This document shows, piece by piece, positions 1 through 9,827 of a stretch of DNA of 64,000 bases. Origin of the DNA: Nonomuraea solani (GTDB lineage Bacteria; Actinomycetota; Actinomycetes; Streptosporangiales; Streptosporangiaceae); assembly GCF_900108335.1 (NCBI RefSeq), contig NZ_FNVT01000030.1:1-64000 (forward strand), in the 5' to 3' direction. The stretch's first letter is position 1. The number at the start of each line of letters is the position of its first letter. Under the pieces are notes generated by a model. The model searched no databases. It had not been told where the DNA came from and was given only the letters and a program-made list of their open reading frames with translations. The translations under genes and the position numbers were made by a program.

Positions 1-33
1 AGAGGGGCGGGTCAGGGTTGTGGGGGGTGACCC

Positions 34-786
34 TTAGGGGATGGGGGCTGGTGTCGGGGGTGGGGAGAGGCGGGTTCGTACGAGGAGCGCGGCGCCCGCG
101 ACGGCGGCCGGCATGGCGATGACGGCCACGAAGGGCACCAGGAAGAGCAGGAACACCGCCACCCCGAACCCCAGCGAGCTGGCCTTGTTCGCGCGCAGAA
201 GCCGGAAGCGGTCCTTGCGGGCGAAGCCGCGGCGTTCGAGGGCCAGGGTGGTGAGTTCGACTGTCAGGAAAAATCCGGAAACGGCCGCGCCCAGGACCGG
301 GGCGACCGTCTGGCCCACCACCGGCACGAACCCCAGGAAGAACAGCGGGATCGTGAACATCAGCACGTACATGAGCGTCACCAGGCTGTCCCGGATCGAG
401 CGCGGCAACGTCCGCCACCACGGCTGCTCATGCTCCTCCACCAGCGGATCCACCGCCGCCGACAACTTCTCGTAGAACGGCTCCCCGATCACCAGCGTGA
501 TGGCCGCGAAGGTGATCACGGCCAGCGCCAGCCCCGCGACGAACAGCACGATGCCCACCAGTGTCCGGAAGGTCTCCCGCCAGCTCCACGAGTCCGCGAA
601 CGGCGTCAGGAACTCGGCCAGCTCCGTGGCGTTGGTGCCGAGGTAGATCAGCGCCGCCACGTACACGGAGAAGGCGATCAGCGCCGGGATCAACCCGAAC
701 AGCCACCACCGCGTGTTCTTGGCGACCCAGCCGAACCCCTGGAAGAAGAAGCCGACACCGGAGGTGAAGTCGCGCACTGATCGCAT
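34..786 (-). CDS. EI24 domain (CysZ-like) integral membrane protein
   Basis: A 250-residue polytopic membrane protein. The N-terminus (FFFQGFGWVAKNTRWWLFGL) followed by a long hydrophobic helix, and the later MFTIPLFFLGFVPVVGQTVA stretch, are typical of the EI24/CysZ family, whose E. coli member CysZ imports sulfate. Four to six membrane helices are visible. It is the last gene of a minus-strand run with the Maf and DUF937 genes, only 10 nt after maf. No sulfur genes are nearby, so a sulfate substrate is not supported by context. Family call is firm, substrate unknown. Confidence 0.85.
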   Translation of the reverse strand: MRSVRDFTSGVGFFFQGFGWVAKNTRWWLFGLIPALIAFSVYVAALIYLGTNATELAEFLTPFADSWSWRETFRTLVGIVLFVAGLALAVITFAAITLVIGEPFYEKLSAAVDPLVEEHEQPWWRTLPRSIRDSLVTLMYVLMFTIPLFFLGFVPVVGQTVAPVLGAAVSGFFLTVELTTLALERRGFARKDRFRLLRANKASSLGFGVAVFLLFLVPFVAVIAMPAAVAGAALLVRTRLSPPPTPAPIP

Positions 787-796
787 GCCCGGCAGG

Positions 797-1378
797 CTAG
801 CGCCAGAACGACGTGATCGCGTAGCCGAGGTCGGCGAACAGCTCGCGGACCAGCGGCAGCGAGATGCCCAGCACGTTGCCGTGGTCGCCCTCGATGCCCT
901 CCATGAACCACCCGCCGCGCCCCTCGATGCTGAACGCGCCGGCCAGGCTGAGCGGCTCCTCGGTGGCGACGTAGGCGGCGATCTCCTCGTCGGACGGCTG
1001 GCCGAAGCGTACGACGGTGGTGGCGACCTCGGCCGCCTGCCGGCCCGCGGCCACGTCGATCACGCAGTGGCCCGTGACCAGGCGGCCGGTGCGGCCCCGC
1101 ATGAGCCGCCAGCGCGCGGCGGCCTCCTCGTTGGTGGCGGGCTTGCCGTAGGGGCGGCCGTCAAGCTCCAGGATCGAGTCGCAGCCGATGACCAGCCCCT
1201 CGTCGAGCCCGCTCGCGACCGCCTCGGCCTTGGCCTTGGCCAGCACCAGGCTGAGCGCGGCGGGAGAGTAGGCGGAGAACGCGTCCTCGTCGACGCCGCT
1301 GACGATCACCTTGGGGTCGAGACCCGCGCTGCGCAGGAGGGCCAGTCGGGTGGAGGAGGCTGAGGCCAGAACGATCAC
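797..1378 (-). CDS. maf: Maf-like nucleoside triphosphate pyrophosphatase
   Basis: A 193-residue Maf/HAM1-superfamily house-cleaning enzyme that hydrolyses dTTP/UTP or modified nucleotides to the monophosphate and pyrophosphate in the cytoplasm. The N-terminal signature LASASSTRLALLRSAGL (Maf SxSPRR-type loop, here SSTR), the central VIGCDSILELDG with its catalytic Asp, and GAFSIEGRGG near residue 160 are all present, and length is normal. It sits between the DUF937 and EI24 genes on the same strand with gaps of 10-16 nt, suggesting one transcript. In actinobacteria maf commonly lies near acyl-CoA carboxylase genes; here it does not. Confidence 0.92.
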   Translation of the reverse strand: MIVLASASSTRLALLRSAGLDPKVIVSGVDEDAFSAYSPAALSLVLAKAKAEAVASGLDEGLVIGCDSILELDGRPYGKPATNEEAAARWRLMRGRTGRLVTGHCVIDVAAGRQAAEVATTVVRFGQPSDEEIAAYVATEEPLSLAGAFSIEGRGGWFMEGIEGDHGNVLGISLPLVRELFADLGYAITSFWR

Positions 1379-1394
1379 CGGCTTAGCCTACCGT

Positions 1395-2003
1395 TCACCA
1401 GTCGGGGTTCGACGTCCCCGGTGCCACCTCCCGCTCCTGCTGGACGCGCTCGCCCGCGGGGGTGTACGGCCCGCCCTGCTGCGGTACGGCGCCACCGAAG
1501 ATGCTCCCCAGCAACCCCCCGAGCAGCTCCCCCAGCCCGCCGGGCACCGCCGACTGCTCCCGGTCGAGGGTGTCGGCCACGGCGCCCGCGTCCATGTCGC
1601 CGCGCGTGGCCCGGGCGGCGAGCAGCGACATGATCATGGGGGCGATCAGGGGCAGCAGCTTCATGATGGTCGCGGTGTCGACCCCGGCGAGCTGGGAGAG
1701 CCCGGCCGCGGCCTGCTCGGTGCCCTGCCCGCCGAGCACGTGACCGAGGATGCTGTGCCCGTCGCGGGTCAGCGAGGCCACGTCGCCGTTGAACGGGTCG
1801 GCGTCCAGATGGTCGTCGAGCGCCCCGCGCAGGGCGTCGGCGCCGTCAGGGTGCTCGGCGTTGCGGGCCATGCCGCCGACGATGGTGCCCGACACGGCCT
1901 CGACGACCTTGCGGGCCGTGAGGGTGTCCGTGCCGAGCATCCCGGCGATCTGTTCCAGTCCTGAGTCTCCGAGCCCGGCGAGCAGCTCGTCATTCAGTGT
2001 CAC
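1395..2003 (-). CDS. DUF937 domain protein
   Basis: A 202-residue soluble protein with the DUF937 pattern: an N-terminal helical unit (DELLAGLGDSGLEQIAGMLG), a Gly-rich centre (HSILGHVLGGQGTEQAAAGL) and a hydrophobic Gly-rich segment (LGELLGGLLGSIFGG) before a polar tail. The function of DUF937 proteins is not established. It is probably the first gene of the DUF937-maf-EI24 unit; the 69 nt upstream separate it from the ftsH stop, so it could be read through from ftsH or have its own promoter. Confidence 0.8.
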   Translation of the reverse strand: MTLNDELLAGLGDSGLEQIAGMLGTDTLTARKVVEAVSGTIVGGMARNAEHPDGADALRGALDDHLDADPFNGDVASLTRDGHSILGHVLGGQGTEQAAAGLSQLAGVDTATIMKLLPLIAPMIMSLLAARATRGDMDAGAVADTLDREQSAVPGGLGELLGGLLGSIFGGAVPQQGGPYTPAGERVQQEREVAPGTSNPDW

Positions 2004-2072
2004 GACTAGTCCCCCGATCGTTGTACGCGGGAGACGTTCCCCTGCCGGGCTCCAGCCAACGTCCGGCCTGCC

Positions 2073-4046
<1,974 letters not shown>

Positions 4047-4066
4047 CGCCGCAATACATGATCTTT

Positions 4067-4951
4067 CTAGCCTAGAACACGCACCCCTGAGGCCACGCGT
4101 GCGATATCGCGCCACTGTTTGCGCTGCGAGTCAGGCACTGACACGAACGCCAATCCGGGCTTGCTCATTCCCCCGTCCATCACCACGACGGCCGCGCGGG
4201 ACGTGCGCTTGCCGTAGGTGACGCGGTAGACGAGCATCCAGCCGCGTTCGACCGGCTGGGAGGCCAGCCATTTGATGCGGGAGCCCTTGGGGTGGTGGTT
4301 GAGCGTCCAGCGGGCGGCCAGCAGCGCCGTGTTCCGGGCGGATTTCTGCTCCAGGATGGGCAGCGGGCAGGTGACGAACACGCCCCGCAGGCCGGTGCCG
4401 CGCTGCTTGGGGAGCACCTGCTTGGTGGTGAACGGCGCCGGCCCGTACGCCTTCCACGGCCGCGGCAACCGGGGCACGGCCAGCCCGGTACGCCCGTCCT
4501 TGATCACCCGCTTGCCCGGGGAGGCCAGGCTCATGCGCTTGACGGCGCGGGTCAGCCTGGGGACGCGCGGGTCGGCGTACAGGGCCTCCATGGCCGTGTA
4601 ACCAGGGGCGAGCGACGACGTGGGAGAAGGCGTCGGGGAGAAAGACCCGGAGAACGACGGGGACGACGATGGGGAAGGTGCGGGGCCGGACGAGGGCGGC
4701 GGGGCCGGCGGCGCGGCTACCGGCCCCGCCACCACCTCGTCCGGCTCCGACGGGAGCGCCACGGCCAGCGTCACGGCGATCGCCACGACGGCGGCGACCA
4801 CGGCCAGCCCCCGATACACCACCCGCATCCGGATATCTCCGATGCGGGAGCGTTTGGGCGGAGAAACAGGGATCCCGGGCCTGGGCGCGGTTCTCACTCG
4901 GGAACCCTTGATCTCTTCTTCCCCATCGAGCACGACGGGAGCGTACGACAT
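4067..4951 (-). CDS. Hypothetical membrane-anchored protein with Pro/Ser-rich linker
   Basis: 294 residues, not assigned to a known family. A basic cytoplasmic N-terminus of about 40 residues precedes one TM helix (GLAVVAAVVAIAVTLAVAL, near residues 49-68), then a low-complexity Pro/Ser/Ala linker (about 70-120) and a folded C-terminal domain of about 170 residues containing single Cys and several Trp residues. The topology suggests an extracytoplasmic C-terminal domain on a flexible stalk. It ends 20 nt before ftsH on the same strand, so the two are probably cotranscribed and it could be a client or adaptor of FtsH, which is speculation. Confidence 0.7.
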   Translation of the reverse strand: MSYAPVVLDGEEEIKGSRVRTAPRPGIPVSPPKRSRIGDIRMRVVYRGLAVVAAVVAIAVTLAVALPSEPDEVVAGPVAAPPAPPPSSGPAPSPSSSPSFSGSFSPTPSPTSSLAPGYTAMEALYADPRVPRLTRAVKRMSLASPGKRVIKDGRTGLAVPRLPRPWKAYGPAPFTTKQVLPKQRGTGLRGVFVTCPLPILEQKSARNTALLAARWTLNHHPKGSRIKWLASQPVERGWMLVYRVTYGKRTSRAAVVVMDGGMSKPGLAFVSVPDSQRKQWRDIARVASGVRVLG

Positions 4952-4968
4952 ATCCCGCCATTGCGCTC

Positions 4969-5961
4969 ATGAAGCGACCGAAGTGCAATCATGGCAACGT
5001 GGAACAGGTTGAGCTGCGATTCGACCACGCCTCGCAAGCGTCTCAAACGCACACGAACCTCTCAGCGATCCGGCAGAGCGCCACCGGCCTTTGGGTCGCC
5101 GGCGACGAGACCGCGTCGTTCGAGCACCTCACGTGGACGGGCGACCATTACGGAGCCCAGCGCACGTACCAACTCGCCGACTACGTCAACCTCCCCGCGG
5201 GGCCCGAGGACGAAGCCGACATCGAGGGGATGGCCCGGGCCAACGGCCACCTCTGGCTGGTCGGCTCGCACAGCCTCAAGCGCCGGCGGGCCAAGGCCAA
5301 GGATCCCGACAAGGCCGCCGACCGCCTGGCCACGGTGATCAGGGAGGAGAACCGCTACATCCTGGTACGCCTCCCGCTCGACGACGCCGGAGATCCCGGC
5401 CCCGGGCTGATCATGTCGGGCGGCAACAGCCTGACCACGCACCTGAGCGACGACCGGCACCTGGCGCCGTTCCTGGCGCTGCCGGGCAAGGACAACGGGC
5501 TGGACGTCGAGGGCATCGCCGTCACCTCGGATCGTGTCTACATCGGCCTGCGCGGCCCGGTGCTGCGCGGCTGGGCGGTGGTGCTGGAGCTGTGCCCGGA
5601 GGAGGGCGGCAAGGGCCGGCTGCGGCTCAGGGAGCCGTACCGCAAGCACTTCCTCTACCTGCGCGGGCTCGGCGTGCGCGACCTGTGCCCCGACGGCGAC
5701 TCGCTGCTGATCCTGGCCGGGCCGACCATGGACCTCGACGGCCCGGTACGCGTCCTGCGCTGGCGCCCGGGCAACAAGAAGCGCGTCGTGCCGGAGGACG
5801 AGCTGGAGGTCGTGCTCGACCTGCCCTACGGCGTCGGCTGCGACCACCCGGAAGGGCTGGTACGGCTGGCGGACGGCAGGCTCATGGTCGTGTACGACAG
5901 CCCGTCACCCGCCCGGATCACCCCGGCGGGCGGCGTGCTGGCCGACGTGTTCACGATCTAG
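4969..5961 (+). CDS. DUF3616 domain protein, beta-propeller-like
   Basis: A 330-residue protein matching the DUF3616 family: repeated segments such as LSAIRQSATGLWVAGDET, DIEGMARANGHLWLVGSHS, GLDVEGIAVTSDRVYIGLRG and HPEGLVRLADGRLMVVYDS look like blades of a beta-propeller. No signal peptide is seen. The family function is not established. Start is uncertain: the first Met has no obvious ribosome site, and a GTG 10 codons in (VEQVELRF) is equally plausible. It is transcribed away from the Pro-rich membrane protein gene and its 3' end overlaps the convergent Pth2 gene by 11 nt. Confidence 0.8.
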   Translation: MKRPKCNHGNVEQVELRFDHASQASQTHTNLSAIRQSATGLWVAGDETASFEHLTWTGDHYGAQRTYQLADYVNLPAGPEDEADIEGMARANGHLWLVGSHSLKRRRAKAKDPDKAADRLATVIREENRYILVRLPLDDAGDPGPGLIMSGGNSLTTHLSDDRHLAPFLALPGKDNGLDVEGIAVTSDRVYIGLRGPVLRGWAVVLELCPEEGGKGRLRLREPYRKHFLYLRGLGVRDLCPDGDSLLILAGPTMDLDGPVRVLRWRPGNKKRVVPEDELEVVLDLPYGVGCDHPEGLVRLADGRLMVVYDSPSPARITPAGGVLADVFTI

Positions 5962-6613
5962 CGACGCGCCCCCGCAACCAGGGGGCGTCCGCGACGAAGG
6001 TGCACGAACCCGGCTCGATCTCGGTGAACCCCGCGTCGCGCACCACGGGTAGCCCGGCGGCCACCATGGCGTCGAACTCGCCTCGCGCGGTGGCCGTGCG
6101 CACGGACACCGCCAGGCTGCGCTCCGCCCAGGCCGCCCGCTCGCCCGGGTCACTGGCCCACCAGGCGAGCTGGGCGGCGTGCCCGGCCTGGGCCATGGCC
6201 TTGCCCGCCGACATCTCCAGCGACGGGTTGGCCCACAGGACCGGTGGTTCGGCGGCCGGCGGCTCGGCCGTGTCGGTCAGCTCGGTGCCGCCCACCTGCA
6301 GCCGCGCCAGGTCACGGGGCCAGCCGTCGAGGGGCACGGGCGGGTGCACGCGCACCTCGGCCGTACGGTGCTCGACCGTGCGGCCGGGCAGCGCGACGGC
6401 CCTGCGCCACTCGGCGCCCCTGGCCCGGCGGACGACCTTGCGGATCCGGCCGGTGGACTGCCACGCGTGCAGCTCCTCGGCCCAGTCGCCCGGGTCGGCG
6501 AGCAGGCCGAGCACGGCCATGGCGGCGGCCTCCATCGCGTCCGTGCGCTCGGGAGGCGCCGCCTTCTCGATCCTGACGACCAGCGGCAGGACGTAAAGTT
6601 CGGAGTCGTTCAT
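5951..6613 (-). CDS. Pth2-type peptidyl-tRNA hydrolase domain protein
   Basis: 220 residues. The C-terminal 100 residues carry the Pth2 (archaeal/eukaryotic-type) signature: EMSAGKAMAQAGHAAQLAWW corresponds to the family's K-M-x-x-GK-x-AAQ-x-xHA helix, and VRDAGFTEIEPGSCTFVA to its DAGrTqIapGS segment. Pth2 enzymes release tRNA from stalled peptidyl-tRNA. The N-terminal 115 residues are an extension without a recognised domain (with LADPGDWAEELHAWQSTGRIRKVVRRAR). Start codon overlaps the upstream MFS stop as ATGA, so translation is probably coupled. Bacteria usually rely on Pth1, so this may be a supplementary or repurposed hydrolase. Confidence 0.78.
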   Translation of the reverse strand: MNDSELYVLPLVVRIEKAAPPERTDAMEAAAMAVLGLLADPGDWAEELHAWQSTGRIRKVVRRARGAEWRRAVALPGRTVEHRTAEVRVHPPVPLDGWPRDLARLQVGGTELTDTAEPPAAEPPVLWANPSLEMSAGKAMAQAGHAAQLAWWASDPGERAAWAERSLAVSVRTATARGEFDAMVAAGLPVVRDAGFTEIEPGSCTFVADAPWLRGRVARS

Positions 6614-7875
6614 CGCCTTCTAGCATGCCCGATGGCCAGGGACATGCCGGCGGCGACGAGGCAGAGGGCGCCGGCGGCGTACCAGGCGAGGTCGTAGGCG
6701 CCCAGGTGGTCGCGGGTGAGGCCGGCGCCGACGGCGGCGATCGCGGCCCCGACCTGGTGCGAGCCGAACACCCAGCCGAACACCACGGCGCCGTCGGCCC
6801 CGTAGATCCGCCGGCACAGCGCCACCGTGGGCGGCACGGTGGCCACCCAGTCCAGGCCGTAGAAGATGATGAAGATCAGCATGCTGGGCTCGGTCGTGGC
6901 CGCGAACAGGCTGGGCAGCACCATCAGCGACAGCCCGCGCAGCCCGTAATAGACGCCGAGCAGCACCTTCGGGTCGATCTTGTCGCTGAGCCAGCCGGAG
7001 GCGATCGTGCCCGCGATGTCGAAGATCCCGATGACCGCCAGCAGCCCGGCGGCGACGGGCGCGGCCATGCCGTGGTCGTGCGCGGCGGGGATGAAGTGGG
7101 TGCCGACCAGGCCGTTCGTGCTGGCCCCGCAGATCGCGAAGCCGCCCGCGAGCAGCCAGAACGGCCGGGTCCGCGCCGCCATGACGAGCACGCCGATGGC
7201 TCTGACCGCCGCGTTGGCCTTGCTGGGCTCCGTACGCACCGCGCCCGGCTCCGCGCCGAGTGCCGTCGTGCCCACGTCCTCGGGGTGGTCGCGCAGCAGC
7301 CACCACACGAACGGCACCACGGCCAGCGCCGCCGCGGCCACGGTCAGCGAGGCGAAGCGCCACCCGGGCCCCTCGGCGAGCTGGGCCAGCACGGGCAGGA
7401 AGACGAGCTGCCCGGTCGCGCCGCCCGCGGTGAGCACGCCGGTGACCAGCCCGCGGTGCCGGACGAACCAGCGGTCCACCACGGTCGCGGCGAACACCAG
7501 CGCCATCGAGCCCGTCCCGAGCCCGACCAGCACGCCCCAGAACAGCAGGAGCTGCCAGCTCGCCGTCATCAGCACGGTGAGCCCGCTGCCCACGGCGATC
7601 AGCAGCAGGGCGAGGGCGACCACGCGGCGCATGCCGAAGCGGTCCATGAGGGCGGCGGCGAAGGGAGCAGTGAGACCGTAGAGCACCAGGTTGATCGAGA
7701 CGGCCAGCGAGATCGTGCCGGCCGACCAGCCGAACTCCTCCCGCAGCGGGGTGATCAGCACGCCGGGGGTGGCGCGGAAGCCCGCGGCGCCGAGGATCGC
7801 GACGAAGGCGACGGCCGCGACGAACCAGGCGCGATGCAGCCTGCGGCGGGCGGGGGCGGTGGTGCTCACTGTCAT
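6610..7875 (-). CDS. MFS transporter, 12-helix
   Basis: A 421-residue major facilitator with about 12 hydrophobic helices. Opening helix AWFVAAVAFVAILGAAGFRA leads into TPGVLITPLREEFGWSAGTI, a pattern seen in the oxalate/formate-antiporter-like (OFA/monocarboxylate) branch; the loop DRFGMRRVV is the MFS motif A. I start at the Met after an AGGA ribosome site; a Met six codons upstream has none. It is divergent from the GlxA-type regulator across 70 nt, which likely controls it, and is coupled to the Pth2 gene by a 4-nt overlap. Substrate unknown. Confidence 0.85.
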   Translation of the reverse strand: MTVSTTAPARRRLHRAWFVAAVAFVAILGAAGFRATPGVLITPLREEFGWSAGTISLAVSINLVLYGLTAPFAAALMDRFGMRRVVALALLLIAVGSGLTVLMTASWQLLLFWGVLVGLGTGSMALVFAATVVDRWFVRHRGLVTGVLTAGGATGQLVFLPVLAQLAEGPGWRFASLTVAAAALAVVPFVWWLLRDHPEDVGTTALGAEPGAVRTEPSKANAAVRAIGVLVMAARTRPFWLLAGGFAICGASTNGLVGTHFIPAAHDHGMAAPVAAGLLAVIGIFDIAGTIASGWLSDKIDPKVLLGVYYGLRGLSLMVLPSLFAATTEPSMLIFIIFYGLDWVATVPPTVALCRRIYGADGAVVFGWVFGSHQVGAAIAAVGAGLTRDHLGAYDLAWYAAGALCLVAAGMSLAIGHARRR

Positions 7876-7945
7876 GCGCCAATCCTGGTTCATCCCTTAC
7901 CCGCTCACGAGTGGCCGGATAGCCAATATGTGAAAGAATCAGGCC

Positions 7946-8896
7946 ATGCCCCATCGCATCGCCGTCGTGGTGGCCGACCATTTCGCCCCGCTCGACCTCG
8001 GGGTGCCCGGCCAGGTGTTCTGGGCAGCCAGGACGTCGTCGGGCGAGCACCTCTACGAGGTCGTGACCTGCTCGGAAGGGCGCCGTCCCGTGCGCTGCTC
8101 GGCCGGCTACAGCGTGCTGCCCGACCACGACCTCAACGTGCTCGACACGGCCGACACGGTGCTGGTGCCCGGCGTCCACGGCGGCCGGGTGATGAAGGAC
8201 GGCACGATCTCCGCCACCCTGGCCGGGGCCCTGCGGGGCAGGCCACGCACGATGTCGATCTGCACGGGCGCGTTCATCCTGGCCGCGGCGGGGCTGCTCG
8301 ACGGCCGCCGGGCCACCACGCACTGGACCGAGTCGGCGCGCTTCGCCCGGCTGTTCCCGCAGGTCGAGCTGGATCCGGACGTGCTGTTCGTGGACGACGG
8401 CGACGTGCTCACCTCGGCCGGGGTGGCGGCGGGCATGGACCTGTGCCTGCACGTGATCAGGCGCGACCACGGCAGCGAGGTGGCCAACCGGGCGGCGCGG
8501 CGCTGCGTGATGCCGCCGTGGCGGGAGGGCGGCCAGGCCCAGTTCATCGAGCGGCCCCTCCCGTACGGGAACGGCGGCGGCACCGCGGCCACCCGCGACT
8601 GGATGCTCGCCCACCTGCACGCCCCGCTCGACCTGAACGCGCTGGCCGAGCACGCCAGGATGAGCGTGCGCACGTTCACCAGGCGCTTCAGGGAGGAAAC
8701 GGGCGTGAGCCCGGCCAAGTGGCTGACCGGGCAGCGGGTGCGGCACGCCCGGCACCTGCTGGAGACGACCGATCTCGGTGTGGAGGAGGTGGCCAGGCGG
8801 GCGGGCTTCGCCACGGCGGTGTCGCTGCGCCAGCACCTGCACGCGGCCGTCGGGGTGCCGCCGCTGGCCTATCGCCAGACCTTCCGCCGCGTCTGA
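7946..8896 (+). CDS. GlxA family AraC-type transcriptional regulator
   Basis: 316 residues with an N-terminal DJ-1/PfpI (class I glutamine amidotransferase-like) domain, residues 1-190, and a C-terminal AraC double helix-turn-helix, about 210-310. The DJ-1 nucleophile-elbow region reads SICTGAFILAAAGLLDG, and the AraC part has HARMSVRTFTRRFREETG and GVEEVARRAGFATAVSLRQH. Such proteins bind DNA and sense small ligands with the DJ-1 fold. Divergent from the MFS gene, which it probably regulates. A second member of the same family lies at 21.0 kb. Confidence 0.92.
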   Translation: MPHRIAVVVADHFAPLDLGVPGQVFWAARTSSGEHLYEVVTCSEGRRPVRCSAGYSVLPDHDLNVLDTADTVLVPGVHGGRVMKDGTISATLAGALRGRPRTMSICTGAFILAAAGLLDGRRATTHWTESARFARLFPQVELDPDVLFVDDGDVLTSAGVAAGMDLCLHVIRRDHGSEVANRAARRCVMPPWREGGQAQFIERPLPYGNGGGTAATRDWMLAHLHAPLDLNALAEHARMSVRTFTRRFREETGVSPAKWLTGQRVRHARHLLETTDLGVEEVARRAGFATAVSLRQHLHAAVGVPPLAYRQTFRRV

Positions 8897-8980
8897 TCAG
8901 CCATTCAGCGCATGACTTGCGGCATTGGTCCGATTCCCGCCTAGAATCCCCATCAAAGATCATCTAGGGAAGGGCGTCAG

Positions 8981-9802
8981 ATGTCCGAGGCGGACCGCGT
9001 ACCCGCCGGGGTCAACCCGAACGTGCCCAGCGTCGCCCGGATGTACGACTACTACCTCGGCGGCCGGGACAACTTCGCGGCGGATCGCGAGGCGGCCGAG
9101 AAGATGATCGAGATCGGCCGTCAGATGGGTAATGACGCGCGCCAGATCGCCCTGGCCAACCGCGGTTTCCTGGGCCGCGCGGTGCGCATGATCGCGGAGG
9201 CGGGCGTGCGCCAGTTCGTCGACATCGGCGCCGGGCTGCCCACGCAGGACAACGTGCACCAGGTGGCCAGGCGGCACGCCTCCGGCTCCCGCGTCGTCTA
9301 CGTGGACAACGACCCGATCGTGCTCACCCACGCCCGCGCCCTGCTGGCCAGGGACCCGGACGTCATCGCGCTGGAGGGCGACGTCAGGGACCCCGGCGCG
9401 ATCCTGGACGACCCCCGTCTCACCGGGCACCTCGACCTCACCCGGCCGTACGCGGTGCTGCTGGTGGCGGTGCTGCACTTCGTCTCCGACGACGAGGAGG
9501 CCGCCAGGATCGCCGCCCGCGTCCGGGAGCGGCTGCGCCCCGGCGGCTATTTGGTGCTCTCCCACCTGTACGCGGGCAACGCCACCGACGACGTGACCCA
9601 CGCGAGCCAGAGGGTCTACGCGAGCACCGCCCCCGGCGGCCTGGCCAGGCGCGACCACGGCCAGGTCGCCGGCTACTTCGACGGTCTCGAACTGCTCGGC
9701 CCCGGCATCGTGCCGGTCTCGGACTGGACGCCGGACGCCTCCCCCGCCGACACGTACGACCTCGTCACCCCGGGCATCGTCGCCGGGGTCGGCCGCGCGT
9801 AG
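8981..9802 (+). CDS. SAM-dependent methyltransferase, DUF574 type
   Basis: 273 residues. The N-terminus NPNVPSVARMYDYYLGGRDN is the hallmark of the actinobacterial S-adenosyl methyltransferase family formerly DUF574. The SAM pocket is visible as FVDIGAGLPTQDNVHQVA (motif I) with VVYVDNDPIVLTHA (motif II acidic end), then AVLLVAVLHFVSDDEEAARI. These enzymes are abundant in actinomycetes and their substrates are mostly unknown. Preceded by 84 nt without a gene and a GGAAGGG ribosome site 8 nt from the ATG. Its 3' end faces the FAD monooxygenase gene. Confidence 0.92.
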   Translation: MSEADRVPAGVNPNVPSVARMYDYYLGGRDNFAADREAAEKMIEIGRQMGNDARQIALANRGFLGRAVRMIAEAGVRQFVDIGAGLPTQDNVHQVARRHASGSRVVYVDNDPIVLTHARALLARDPDVIALEGDVRDPGAILDDPRLTGHLDLTRPYAVLLVAVLHFVSDDEEAARIAARVRERLRPGGYLVLSHLYAGNATDDVTHASQRVYASTAPGGLARRDHGQVAGYFDGLELLGPGIVPVSDWTPDASPADTYDLVTPGIVAGVGRA

Positions 9803-9827
9803 TCACACCAGGCTGTCACACCAGGCT
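9802..9827. repeat. 13-bp perfect tandem duplication
   Basis: The 13-mer GTCACACCAGGCT occurs twice head to tail. It lies exactly between the converging stops of the methyltransferase and the FAD monooxygenase and supplies part of the latter's last codons. It looks like a small slippage duplication at gene ends rather than a functional site. Confidence 0.8.

Noticed and set aside
6620..8842. Long minus-strand frame over the GlxA and MFS genes
   Set aside because: Out of frame with the MFS protein and antisense to the GlxA gene, with repetitive basic composition.
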